Assembly: GCA_016293005.1 (NCBI GenBank)
Contig: JAEDFA010000044.1
Coordinates: 1 to 16,384 of the forward strand
Direction of reading: 5' to 3'
DNA from: Treponema sp.
GTDB lineage: Bacteria > Spirochaetota > Spirochaetia > Treponematales > Treponemataceae
DNA: 16,384 bases
Shown: positions 7,854 through 14,703 of the stretch, in pieces
Layout: each line of letters starts with the position of its first letter
How positions within the stretch are numbered: the stretch's first letter is position 1
Notes under the pieces: generated by a model
Databases searched by the model: none
What the model was told of the DNA's origin: nothing
Seen by the model: only the letters and a program-made list of their open reading frames with translations
Program-made: the position numbers and the translations under genes

Positions 7854-7862
7854 TGCTATAAT
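7854..7862 (+). promoter_or_regulatory. Extended -10 promoter of rpoN
   Basis: TGCTATAAT combines a consensus -10 (TATAAT, 7857-7862) with the TGn extension. No good -35 is visible 17-18 bases upstream, which is acceptable for an extended -10 promoter. The leader would be about 22 bases with an AAGGA ribosome binding site (7880-7884) 6 bases before the rpoN ATG. The site lies inside the upstream region of the divergent DUF1015 gene. Confidence 0.6.
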
Positions 7863-7890
7863 ATTTTTTAAATTACCTTAAGGATTTTTT

Positions 7891-9390
7891 ATGCAGCCGC
7901 AAATGATTCAAGGTTTATACGGAAAACAGATTCAGTCTCAAAAAATGAGCGTCCAGCAGATTATGACGATGAAAATGCTTTCTTTAAAATCGATGGATTT
8001 GCGCGAAGAAATTCTAAAAGAAGTCGAAAACAATCCCGCCCTTGAAATAAAATTCGATCCACTTTCAAGCAATGCTCAAGAAGGCGTTCCATACAGTCAA
8101 AAAACTCAAACTGATTCTGATAAATTTCAGTCGATGCTAGAAAATCAGGAAGACTCCAGAAAAACTCTCTATCAGCATTTAACAGAACAACTCAACATGC
8201 AAAAAATGAGCGATGAAGAATTTGAGGCATGTTCAAAACTAATCGACAATCTTGACAGCAAAGGATTTCACATTCTGGCTCCAGATTCCTTAAAAAATTC
8301 ACTCGGAAAAAGATTTTCACCAGTCATTTTAAAAAAAGCGATGGATATAATTCATCATTTTGAACCAAGCGGCATCTGCGTAAAAAATTTTGAAGAAAGC
8401 CTGAAAATTCAAGCGGAAATTAAAATGGAAGAAGAAAATATTCCGCCTTCAAAAAACAAACTGATTCTATTCATTTTAAATGGAAGATTTAATTTTCTAG
8501 ATCCGCCAGAAATCCCAAAAATTCAGGAAAAAATTCTTCTTTGGAAAAAAGAAAACGATCTCCTTCAAATAAAAAATTCTGACCAGAAAAATTCTATACC
8601 GGAATATGAAATTTTTGACAAAAAATATGTTTCAGAAGAAAGAATTTTAAACGCCTTGAATTTCATAAAAACGCTGAATCCTTTTCCGGCTGCAAATTTT
8701 TCTTCTTCAGCACAGCAAAATTTTATCGAACCGGATGTAAAAGTAACAATCGAAAAAGGCTCAATCGAAAAAGACAATCTTGAAAACGGCGAAATTTTTT
8801 ATTCAAAAGAAGAATTTTTAAAAGTTTCACCTGTAAATAATTTTCTTCCAGAAGTCGGTCTTTCAAAAGAATTCAAAGATTCTTTAAAATCAAAAAAAAT
8901 TACAAGTTCAACAGTAAAAGATATGATTCGTGAAAAAATCCGAAGCGCTAACACTTTCATCAGCACGCTGAATTTCAGGAACAAAGTGATTTTTGATACG
9001 CTCGTAAAAATAATCAGCATCCAGAAAGAATTTTTCAAAAAAGGACAAGGAAATCTTGTTCCGCTCACACAAAAAGACCTTGCAGAAATTCAGAAAATAA
9101 GCGAATCAACTGTTTCACGGCTTTCTGATTCAAAATACATTTTATGCGACTGGGGACTTTATCCAATGAAAAATTTCTTCAGCCACAGCATTCACAAAGG
9201 TTCAAATATTTCAAGCGAAAAAGTAAAAATGAAAATTCTTGAAATCGTAAATCAAAATTCAGCGGCCAGAAAAAAATTAAGCGACCAGAAAATTTCTGAA
9301 ATTTTAAAAACACAGGGATTTGAAATTTCACGAAGAACAGTCGCAAAATACAGAAGCCAGCTAAATATTTCTTCAAGTTTTAAAAGATAA
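7891..9390 (+). CDS. rpoN: RNA polymerase sigma-54 factor
   Basis: This 499-residue protein has the three regions of sigma-54. The Gln/Met-rich region I (residues 1-56, ending NPALEI) contacts activators. The variable acidic region is followed by the core-binding region, then the DNA-binding part with a helix-turn-helix at about 393-411 (LTQKDLAEIQKISESTVSRL) and the RpoN box RRTVAKYR (481-488) near the C-terminus. The RpoN box reads the -24 promoter element. Transcription from sigma-54 promoters needs an AAA+ enhancer-binding protein, and none is encoded here. I found no convincing GG-N10-GC sigma-54 promoter in the window. The gene has its own extended -10 promoter and an AAGGA ribosome binding site, and it ends at a hairpin shared with hpf. 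It appears intact. Confidence 0.97.
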   Translation: MQPQMIQGLYGKQIQSQKMSVQQIMTMKMLSLKSMDLREEILKEVENNPALEIKFDPLSSNAQEGVPYSQKTQTDSDKFQSMLENQEDSRKTLYQHLTEQLNMQKMSDEEFEACSKLIDNLDSKGFHILAPDSLKNSLGKRFSPVILKKAMDIIHHFEPSGICVKNFEESLKIQAEIKMEEENIPPSKNKLILFILNGRFNFLDPPEIPKIQEKILLWKKENDLLQIKNSDQKNSIPEYEIFDKKYVSEERILNALNFIKTLNPFPAANFSSSAQQNFIEPDVKVTIEKGSIEKDNLENGEIFYSKEEFLKVSPVNNFLPEVGLSKEFKDSLKSKKITSSTVKDMIREKIRSANTFISTLNFRNKVIFDTLVKIISIQKEFFKKGQGNLVPLTQKDLAEIQKISESTVSRLSDSKYILCDWGLYPMKNFFSHSIHKGSNISSEKVKMKILEIVNQNSAARKKLSDQKISEILKTQGFEISRRTVAKYRSQLNISSSFKR

Positions 9391-9431
9391 AAGGCACTTT
9401 GCAAATTTTTAATTTTATGCAAAATGCCTTT
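9390..9431. terminator. Bidirectional hairpin between rpoN and hpf
   Basis: AAAGGCA (9390-9396) pairs with TGCCTTT (9425-9431) and TTTGCA (9398-9403) with TGCAAA (9418-9423), with a single C-A mismatch between the two helices and a 14-base AT loop. It begins at the last base of the rpoN stop codon. T-rich tails on either strand are modest (TTTATCTTAATT and TTTTATCTTTT), so it probably serves both convergent genes, though termination may be incomplete. Confidence 0.75.
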
Positions 9432-9494
9432 ATCTTAATTAAAGAAGTTTTATTGTGCCCTTAAAAAATTACCTCTAAGAACTTTTGATTTTTT

Positions 9495-9782
9495 TTATCT
9501 TCCTTGAATTTTATCTTTTTCTTTTTTAATTTTGTTGTCCAATACATCCATCATTGAATTAAGCGCTGCACCGAAATCGTAATCCTCACCTGTTACATGA
9601 GCAGAAGCACCCCACCTAAAATTTACGGTTGTATCAAAACTGAATTTTTTATCGAGTTTAATATGCATCATAAGATCGATGATTAAATCTTCTGCATAAG
9701 AAATTCTTTTTAACTTTGAGTCTACCATTTCTGACTGTTTTGGATCCATTGTAAATCCAACTGCTTTTACTGATGTGTTCAT
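9495..9782 (-). CDS. hpf: Short ribosome hibernation promoting factor (HPF/RaiA family)
   Basis: The 95-residue protein has the beta-alpha-beta-beta-beta-alpha pattern of the S30AE (HPF/YfiA) family: an N-terminal VKAVGFTMD strand, a helix with SEMVDSKLKRI, central strands and a charged C-terminal helix ending NKIKKEKDKIQGR. Proteins of this family bind the 30S decoding region and inactivate ribosomes in stationary phase or stress. Its length matches the short form that lacks the dimerisation tail of long HPF. The frame is open 40 codons further upstream, but the ATG at 9782 follows a strong GGAGG site and matches the family start. The leader of about 79 bases contains a palindrome (9815-9831). 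It is divergent from hprK. Confidence 0.85.
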   Translation of the reverse strand: MNTSVKAVGFTMDPKQSEMVDSKLKRISYAEDLIIDLMMHIKLDKKFSFDTTVNFRWGASAHVTGEDYDFGAALNSMMDVLDNKIKKEKDKIQGR

Positions 9783-9814
9783 ATTTTCCTCCAGATGTTG
9801 TAAAGCATTTGAAA

Positions 9815-9831
9815 TTGCAAAAATTTTGCAA
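9815..9831. repeat. Palindrome in the hpf leader
   Basis: TTGCAAAA and TTTTGCAA flank a single central A, a perfect 17-base dyad about 33 bases upstream of the hpf start codon. An overlapping second dyad, TTTG-N6-CAAA, begins at 9808. In DNA these look like operator half-sites; in RNA the tight centre makes a hairpin unlikely. Function unknown. Confidence 0.5.
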
Positions 9832-9867
9832 ACCGAAAAAAAATTAAAACTTTCTAACCTTTTTTCA

Positions 9868-9895
9868 TTTATAAGTATACAACGAGAATTTTCAA
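9868..9895 (-). promoter_or_regulatory. Probable promoter of hpf
   Basis: On the minus strand TTGAAA (9890-9895) and TATAAA (9868-9873) are 16 bases apart. An overlapping alternative is TATACT (9874-9879) with TTTGCT (9898-9903) at 18 bases. No sigma-54 element is seen. Either start gives a leader of about 80 bases. Confidence 0.5.
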
Positions 9896-10001
9896 ATAGC
9901 AAACTTTTTTAATGATTTTTCAAAAGTTGTTTTTAACTGATTTGAAAATTGTCTGTTATTCTACATGAAAACAATTTTTTACATATTTTTATAATAAACT
10001 A

Positions 10002-10030
10002 TTGAAAAAACACAGTTGATTGTGTATAGT
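10002..10030 (+). promoter_or_regulatory. Promoter of the hprK-ptsH-lexA-holA run, with internal operator-like dyad
   Basis: TTGAAA (10002-10007) and TATAGT (10025-10030) are separated by exactly 17 bases. The predicted start is one or two bases before the hprK ATG at 10038, so the transcript appears leaderless. The spacer contains a perfect inverted repeat, ACACA (10010-10014) and TGTGT (10021-10025) with 6 bases between. A protein bound there would block polymerase. Confidence 0.65.
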
Positions 10031-10037
10031 ATATTCT

Positions 10038-11027
10038 ATGGCGGAAAAAACATTTACTGTTTTAAACCTTTTGGAATTAAATCTCACCGGACACGATGCA
10101 CTTGAATTAAAATGTATCGCTGGAAAACGGGGACTTCCAAGAAAATTAACAGTCGCAGACATAAACAGACCTGGACTTGCTATTTCAGGTTTTTACGAAA
10201 ATTTCGCCTTTCAAAGAGTTCAACTTTTCGGGCGTGGCGAAGTTGCCTATCTCAACAAACTCTATAACGAAAAAAATACAGAAACAATCAAAAAATTCTT
10301 CGAATACGAAATTCCATGCTGCGTTTTTTCACAGAACAGACTTCCTTCTCAAGATTTTTTAGACCTCGCAGAAAAATCAAGCTGCCCGATTCTTCAAACA
10401 ACACTGGAATCTTCAGACTTTTCAAGCCGTCTGCTTCGGATTTTCTCAAACATTTTTGCACCTAAAAAATCTCTGCACGGTGTTTTAATCGAAGTCTACG
10501 GTATGGGAATCCTTTTAAGAGGTCATTCTGGCGTCGGAAAAAGTGAAACCGCTCTAGAATTAATCGAACGCGGACACCGCCTTGTTGCAGATGATGTCGT
10601 AGAAGTTCGCTGCGTAAATGGAAACATAATTTTAGGTCAGGTTACAAATTCCCGCATCGGGCACTATATGGAAATTCGTGGACTTGGAATCATTGACATC
10701 ACTCAGCTTTACGGAATCGGTGCTGTCCGTGCGCAAAAAGAAATTCAACTTGTAATGCATCTTGAAGAATGGGATAACACAAAAGAATACGACAGGCTTG
10801 GACTTAATCAGGAATACACAGATATTCTGGGCGTAAAAATTCCTCTCATGACAATTCCTGTAAAACCCGGAAGAAACCTTCCTACAATTATAGAAGCCGC
10901 TGCAATGAATGAGCGACTCAAAAAAACAGGTCGCAATTCTTCAAAAGAATTTAACCAAAATATTTTAAGATGGATTGAAATCGGTTCTGAAAACGACCTT
11001 TATTTAAATGGAGAAGACACATATTAA
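10038..11027 (+). CDS. hprK: HPr kinase/phosphorylase
   Basis: The 329-residue protein is a full-length HprK. Its N-terminal domain (1-130) is followed by a kinase domain with P-loop GHSGVGKS (162-169), the LVADDVVEV segment with the catalytic Asp pair (about 182-190), and the family signature EIRGLGIIDI...GIGAVR (212-231). HprK phosphorylates HPr on Ser46 using ATP or pyrophosphate and removes that phosphate when inorganic phosphate is high, linking HPr state to energy status. A TTG six codons upstream is in frame, but it lies within the promoter, so the ATG at 10038 is chosen. There is no Shine-Dalgarno sequence, which fits a leaderless mRNA. Its substrate HPr is encoded 93 bases downstream. 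Confidence 0.97.
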   Translation: MAEKTFTVLNLLELNLTGHDALELKCIAGKRGLPRKLTVADINRPGLAISGFYENFAFQRVQLFGRGEVAYLNKLYNEKNTETIKKFFEYEIPCCVFSQNRLPSQDFLDLAEKSSCPILQTTLESSDFSSRLLRIFSNIFAPKKSLHGVLIEVYGMGILLRGHSGVGKSETALELIERGHRLVADDVVEVRCVNGNIILGQVTNSRIGHYMEIRGLGIIDITQLYGIGAVRAQKEIQLVMHLEEWDNTKEYDRLGLNQEYTDILGVKIPLMTIPVKPGRNLPTIIEAAAMNERLKKTGRNSSKEFNQNILRWIEIGSENDLYLNGEDTY

Positions 11028-11034
11028 GGAATCC

Positions 11035-11060
11035 CTAAAAATCAGCACAAAAGTTTTTAG
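11035..11060 (+). other. Small hairpin between hprK and ptsH
   Basis: CTAAAAA (11035-11041) pairs with TTTTTAG (11054-11060) across a 12-base loop, starting 7 bases after the hprK stop. The stem is mostly A-U and there is no T tract, so it is not a convincing terminator. It could be an RNA-stability or processing element that sets different levels of HprK and HPr. Confidence 0.3.
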
Positions 11061-11120
11061 AGGTTTCATTAAAATAAAACGCCAGAGATTTTAATTCAGA
11101 AGGCAAAAAGGAAAAAAATT

Positions 11121-11387
11121 ATGATTACAAAGATGCTGACAGTAAAAAATCGTGCAGGAATTCACGCAAGACCGGCTGCTTTAATTGCTCAACTTGCAAA
11201 CAAATTCACCTGTGAAATCTCGCTTTCAAGAGATGACACTACAATCAATGCAAAATCAATCATGGGTGTAATAACAATGGCAGCAGGTTACAACACAATT
11301 TTAACGCTTACAACAGAAGGTGATGACGAACAGGAAGCTGCCGATGCAATTGTTGCGCTTTTTGATTCAAAATTTGAAGAAGACTAG
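11121..11387 (+). CDS. ptsH: Phosphocarrier protein HPr
   Basis: The 88-residue protein has the HPr fold, with the active-site histidine His15 in GIHARPA and the regulatory Ser46 in NAKSIMGV. Both phosphorylation sites are therefore present: His15 for phosphoenolpyruvate-dependent phosphotransfer through enzyme I, and Ser46 for HprK. No enzyme I or sugar-specific EII gene lies nearby. In some spirochaetes HPr is thought to be mainly regulatory, so a signalling role is plausible. It follows hprK by 93 bases and has an AAAAAGGA ribosome binding site. It precedes lexA by 26 bases with no terminator between, so these genes are probably co-transcribed. Confidence 0.97.
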   Translation: MITKMLTVKNRAGIHARPAALIAQLANKFTCEISLSRDDTTINAKSIMGVITMAAGYNTILTLTTEGDDEQEAADAIVALFDSKFEED

Positions 11388-11413
11388 AATTTTATACTAC
11401 AGGAGGTAATTTT

Positions 11414-12025
11414 ATGAGACAAATCACAGACAGACAAAGAGAAGTATTAACTTTCATTGCAAATTTTACAGAAGAAAATGTTTATCCACCAACCGTCAGA
11501 GAAATCAGCGAACACTTTGGAATTTCACTTCGCGCCGTTCAAGACCATATTGCAGCACTTCAGAAAAAAGGCTATCTTTCAACAGAGCAAAAAAGATCGC
11601 GCTCCATAAAAGTTTTAGTAGACGAACGCGAAAAAGCTCCAAAAGTCTACATGGAAAAAGTTCCGCTTCTTGGAACAATTGCAGCCGGAAAACCTCTTTT
11701 AAGCGAAGAAAACCTCGACGGCTATGTAAACTTGACAGAACCTTTCATTCATCCTGGAAAAAGTTATTTTGCCCTCAGAGTCCGCGGAACAAGCATGATT
11801 AACGCAGGAATTCTTGAAGGAGATCTTGCCGTAATCGAACAGTGCGAAACTGCTATAGACGGTCAAATCGTAGTTGCAATACTTGACGAAGCGATTACGC
11901 TCAAAAGATACTACAAAGAAGCATCAAGAATCCGCCTTCAACCAGAAAACCCTGATTTTCAGCCAATTTACACGCAGGATGTAAGAATTGCAGGAACTCT
12001 TTCAAGCATCGTAAGAACTTACTAA
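11414..12025 (+). CDS. lexA: LexA repressor
   Basis: The 203-residue protein is complete. It has an N-terminal winged helix (1-65) beginning TDRQREVLTFI, then the S24 self-cleavage domain with the Ala91-Gly92 scissile bond in GTIAAGKP, nucleophile Ser127 in RGTSMINAG and general base Lys164 in AITLKRYY. Cleavage stimulated by RecA filaments on single-stranded DNA would inactivate it and induce the SOS response. The recognition helix (ISLRAVQDHIAALQKKG) differs from the E. coli and B. subtilis forms, so its operator may also differ. It has the strongest ribosome binding site in the window (AGGAGGTAATTTT before ATG). Only 26 bases separate it from ptsH, leaving no room for a separate promoter with operator. 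It is followed by holA after 1 base. Confidence 0.97.
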   Translation: MRQITDRQREVLTFIANFTEENVYPPTVREISEHFGISLRAVQDHIAALQKKGYLSTEQKRSRSIKVLVDEREKAPKVYMEKVPLLGTIAAGKPLLSEENLDGYVNLTEPFIHPGKSYFALRVRGTSMINAGILEGDLAVIEQCETAIDGQIVVAILDEAITLKRYYKEASRIRLQPENPDFQPIYTQDVRIAGTLSSIVRTY

Positions 12026-12026
12026 T

Positions 12027-13043
12027 ATGACACCTCCTGTTTATTTATTTACCGGTCCTGAATTTGGAGAACGAAACGACGCAATAGAAAATTTAAAAAA
12101 TTCAGTTTCAAAAAAATTCGGGAGCGTTGACAATTATCTTTTTTATGCCTCAGAAACACCGGTAAATGAATTTATGTCGGTTCTGCAAAATGAATCGCTT
12201 TTCAGTGAAGCAACTTTTATCACCGTAAAAAACGCAGAAACAATCAAGAAAAAAGATGAAATCGAAATTATCCTCAACTGGATAAAAAATGTAAAATCAG
12301 AAAATGCAGTTTTAGTTCTCGTATCAGATGAAATTTCTGTCGACTCTAAAATCGAAAAAGCAGTTCCGTCTTCAAATCAAAAAAAATTCTGGGAAATGTA
12401 TGAAGACAAAAAACTTCCATGGCTTCAAAATTATTTCAGCAAAAACGGCTATACGCTTACAGAAGATGCAGGAAACCTGATTCTTTCATTAATAGAAAAT
12501 AACACGCAGTCTTTAAAAGCAGAATGTTCAAAATTCTTCATTTGTTTTCCAAAAGGCACAAAAATTACCGAAGAAACCGTCGACAAAATTCTTACCCATA
12601 CAAGAGAAGAAAACGCGTTTTCCCTTTTCGATGCAATGTCAAATTCACAAAAAACATCTCAGGAACGCTTTCAAAATTCTTTAGAAATTTTACAAAAAAT
12701 CAGGCTCTCAAAAGAAAATTCCTCCGTTATGATAATTGCAGGCCTTTCATCATGTTTCAGAAAATTATCGCTGTGGCATAAACTTCGTTTAGAAGGAAAA
12801 AACGACGATTTCAATTTAAAAATCAACGGATTTTCAAGTGCAAAAATAAAAAAACAGTATTTATCGGCTGCAAAAAACTGGACTTCCGGAGAAACATCTG
12901 CAATTCTTTCAATTCTTGCAGAAACAGATATGAACATACGCTCAGGCGGAACTCTTTTAGAAAACACACTCCTTAAAAAAGCCCTCTACGAAATAATCAT
13001 AAAAAAAGGCTCTTCAAGTGCAGTTTGCGATTTTTCAATTTAA
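12027..13043 (+). CDS. holA: DNA polymerase III, delta subunit (clamp loader)
   Basis: The 338-residue protein matches the HolA family in length and in its N-terminus (PPVYLFTGPEFGERNDAI), with later features such as the WLQNYFSKNGY segment and the C-terminal helical collar domain. Delta opens the beta clamp within the clamp-loader complex during replication. The P-loop is not functional in this subunit, as expected for the family. The ATG lies one base after the lexA stop, with no separate strong ribosome binding site, which suggests translational coupling to lexA. No terminator is seen between its stop and the convergent ydbC gene. Confidence 0.88.
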   Translation: MTPPVYLFTGPEFGERNDAIENLKNSVSKKFGSVDNYLFYASETPVNEFMSVLQNESLFSEATFITVKNAETIKKKDEIEIILNWIKNVKSENAVLVLVSDEISVDSKIEKAVPSSNQKKFWEMYEDKKLPWLQNYFSKNGYTLTEDAGNLILSLIENNTQSLKAECSKFFICFPKGTKITEETVDKILTHTREENAFSLFDAMSNSQKTSQERFQNSLEILQKIRLSKENSSVMIIAGLSSCFRKLSLWHKLRLEGKNDDFNLKINGFSSAKIKKQYLSAAKNWTSGETSAILSILAETDMNIRSGGTLLENTLLKKALYEIIIKKGSSSAVCDFSI

Positions 13044-13079
13044 ATGTGCGTAAGAATTTCAGTTTAAAACCTGTAAAAA

Positions 13080-13322
13080 TCAGTTTTCCACGTCGTCAAA
13101 AGAAACTGAGTTTAAAACATCTTTCAGCGATAAAAGTTCTTCTTTCGTAAAAGTTACGCCCTTACCCATTTTATCGTGTTCAAGCGACCACTGACGGATA
13201 TCGTATTTTGCAGGACGCCCGCCCCATGAAACAAGATTCAGTTCAAGATTCCAGCCTTTTGAACCTTCAGCAATTACTGCAATTTTTTTTACAATTTCAA
13301 ACGAAAATTCACCACCAATCAT
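13080..13322 (-). CDS. YdbC/PC4-like single-stranded nucleic acid binding protein
   Basis: The 80-residue protein resembles the bacterial YdbC family of PC4-fold proteins: FSFEIVKKIAVIAE, then GWNLELNLVSWGGRPAKYDIRQW and HDKMGKGVTFTKEE. The PC4 fold binds single-stranded DNA without sequence preference as a dimer; the cellular role of YdbC proteins is not settled. The frame is open 24 codons further upstream, but the ATG at 13322 has a GGAAG ribosome binding site 6 bases before it, and the ATG at residue -4 has none. The gene is convergent with holA and divergent from the methyltransferase, with a 126-base region between their starts that holds two dyads. It is probably a single-gene transcript. 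Confidence 0.85.
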   Translation of the reverse strand: MIGGEFSFEIVKKIAVIAEGSKGWNLELNLVSWGGRPAKYDIRQWSLEHDKMGKGVTFTKEELLSLKDVLNSVSFDDVEN

Positions 13323-13383
13323 ATTTTCTTCCATTTCAAATAAAAAATATCTCGAAAAAATTAAATTTTCCGAACAAGCAGGC

Positions 13384-13410
13384 AGGGAATTCAAACTTAA
13401 AAAATTCCCT
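13384..13410. other. Inverted repeat in the ydbC-methyltransferase intergenic region
   Basis: AGGGAATT (13384-13391) and AATTCCCT (13403-13410) form a perfect 8-bp stem around an 11-base loop. There is no T tract on either strand directly after it. Because the flanking genes diverge, it lies upstream of both and is more likely a regulatory dyad than a terminator. Confidence 0.5.
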
Positions 13411-13418
13411 ACGCTTTT

Positions 13419-13443
13419 ATTATCGGAAAAAATCTGATAAAAT
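13419..13443 (+). promoter_or_regulatory. Putative promoter of the methyltransferase gene with overlapping dyad
   Basis: TGATAAAAT (13435-13443) reads as an extended -10 (TG, one base, TAAAAT). The predicted transcript start coincides with the ATG at 13449, so the mRNA would be leaderless; there is no Shine-Dalgarno sequence. A near-perfect 21-base dyad with arms TTATC-n-GA and TC-n-GATAA covers this -10 and could be an operator, for example for self-control by the methyltransferase. Confidence 0.4.
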
Positions 13444-13448
13444 GAACT

Positions 13449-14675
13449 ATGAGTTTTAAAATTACATGGGAAGATGTAAAAGAAGAAGCAGATTTTTCAC
13501 CAATCGAAGAAAAATTTTCACTTGAAGAAATCCCTCAAAAAAACATCTCATTTTCAAACGAAAAATCTGAAAACATCATGATAGAAGGCGACAATTATCC
13601 CGTTTTAAAACTAATGCAAAAAAAATTTGAAGAAAAAATCGATTTCATCTACATCGACCCGCCCTACAACACAGGAAAAAAATCACTCTGCTATAACGAC
13701 AGCATTTTTCTTGAAAACAAATCTCTTTATAAATCGGAAGACAGACATTCGGCGTGGCTTAGTTTTATGAAAAGGCGGCTTTTATGCGCTAGAAAACTTT
13801 TAAAAGACGATGGCGTGATTTTCATTTCAATCGGCAGAGAAGAACTTTATACTTTAAAACTTTTATGTGACTTGATTTTTGGTGAAGAAAATTTTGTAAA
13901 CGATTTTATGTGGCTTCACGGAAAAGGGAAAAAAGATAAATTCAGCCGGACAATGCAGGAATCAAACCTTTGTTACGCAAAAAACATAAAAAAACTGAAA
14001 CCTTTTATAGATTTCGAAACAAGCGTCTGGGCAAAAACGAATGCCGACAACGACAGCCGCGGAAACTGGTTCAATGGAAGCATAAGTTTTTCAGAAAAAA
14101 GGTCGAACAAAACTCACGACAATTTTTACGAACTTACTTCGCCGGGCAAAAAGAAATGGAAAAGACAGTGGTTCATTTCAAAACAAGAAATGCAGAAATT
14201 AATCGACGACAACAGAATTTACTGGGGAAAAGAACCTGATTTTTCAAATGTTCCGCGGAAAAAAATCTTCAACGGCGAAAAAACTCCCGTAATCCCAAAA
14301 AATATTTTAAACAAAATCGAAACAACAAGATCCGCTCAAAATCATCTGAATTCGCTTTTAAAATGTAAAAACGCATTCACAAATCCAAAACCAGTAGATT
14401 TAATTCAGCATTTTATAAAAATTGCAAACCTCAAAAATGACATCACAGTTCTTGATTTTTTTGCAGGAAGCGGAACAACGCTTGAAGCAGTTTCAAAATT
14501 AAATCAGGAAGACGGCGGAAAAAGAAAATGCATTTTAATTCAAAAAGCAGAAAAACTTTCAGACAAAGAAACAAAATTTTCCTCGATTTCTGAATTATGT
14601 TACACAAGAATCAAAATAGTCCTTTCAAAAACAGAAGAAAACCTTAAATTCTTCAGATTAAAAAGAAAAAATTAA
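13449..14675 (+). CDS. Type III Mod-like DNA methyltransferase, no restriction partner in window
   Basis: The 408-residue protein is a beta-class amino-methyltransferase: catalytic motif IV DPPYNTG (70-76) comes before the S-adenosylmethionine motif I DFFAGSGTT (336-344), with the NPKPVDLI motif just ahead of it. The N-terminal ENIMIEGDNYPVLKLMQ segment and the central WAKTNADNDSRGNW...YELTSPGKKKW...RIYWGK region are typical of Mod-type enzymes related to type III systems, so N6-adenine is the likely target. It is shorter than classical type III Mod subunits (around 600 residues). No res gene or other endonuclease flanks it within this window: the neighbours are ydbC upstream and mnmA, convergent, 28 bases downstream. 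It is therefore probably solitary here, with possible roles in gene control, repair strand marking or as a relic of a restriction system. Its specificity cannot be read from the sequence. Confidence 0.9.
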   Translation: MSFKITWEDVKEEADFSPIEEKFSLEEIPQKNISFSNEKSENIMIEGDNYPVLKLMQKKFEEKIDFIYIDPPYNTGKKSLCYNDSIFLENKSLYKSEDRHSAWLSFMKRRLLCARKLLKDDGVIFISIGREELYTLKLLCDLIFGEENFVNDFMWLHGKGKKDKFSRTMQESNLCYAKNIKKLKPFIDFETSVWAKTNADNDSRGNWFNGSISFSEKRSNKTHDNFYELTSPGKKKWKRQWFISKQEMQKLIDDNRIYWGKEPDFSNVPRKKIFNGEKTPVIPKNILNKIETTRSAQNHLNSLLKCKNAFTNPKPVDLIQHFIKIANLKNDITVLDFFAGSGTTLEAVSKLNQEDGGKRKCILIQKAEKLSDKETKFSSISELCYTRIKIVLSKTEENLKFFRLKRKN

Positions 14676-14703
14676 ATGCTTTGAAACCAATTTCCTTTAA
14701 ATT

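Noticed and set aside
9390..9404. AGGCACTTTGCAA as a sigma-54 promoter element
   Set aside because: The GG and GC dinucleotides are 6 bases apart instead of 10, and the site is part of the hairpin after rpoN.
9815..9840. GG...GC pattern in the hpf leader as a sigma-54 promoter
   Set aside because: The spacing between GG and either GC does not equal 10 bases, so it does not fit the -24/-12 rule.
9783..9902. 40-codon N-terminal extension of the hibernation factor
   Set aside because: The internal ATG at 9782 has a strong GGAGG site and the family start; the extension covers the promoter and the palindrome.
13323..13394. 24-codon N-terminal extension of the YdbC-like protein
   Set aside because: The upstream ATGs lack ribosome binding sites, and the conserved PC4-like region begins just after the ATG at 13322.
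13449..14675. Complete type III restriction-modification system
   Set aside because: No res helicase-nuclease gene or any endonuclease is present on either side in this window; only the Mod-like gene is visible.
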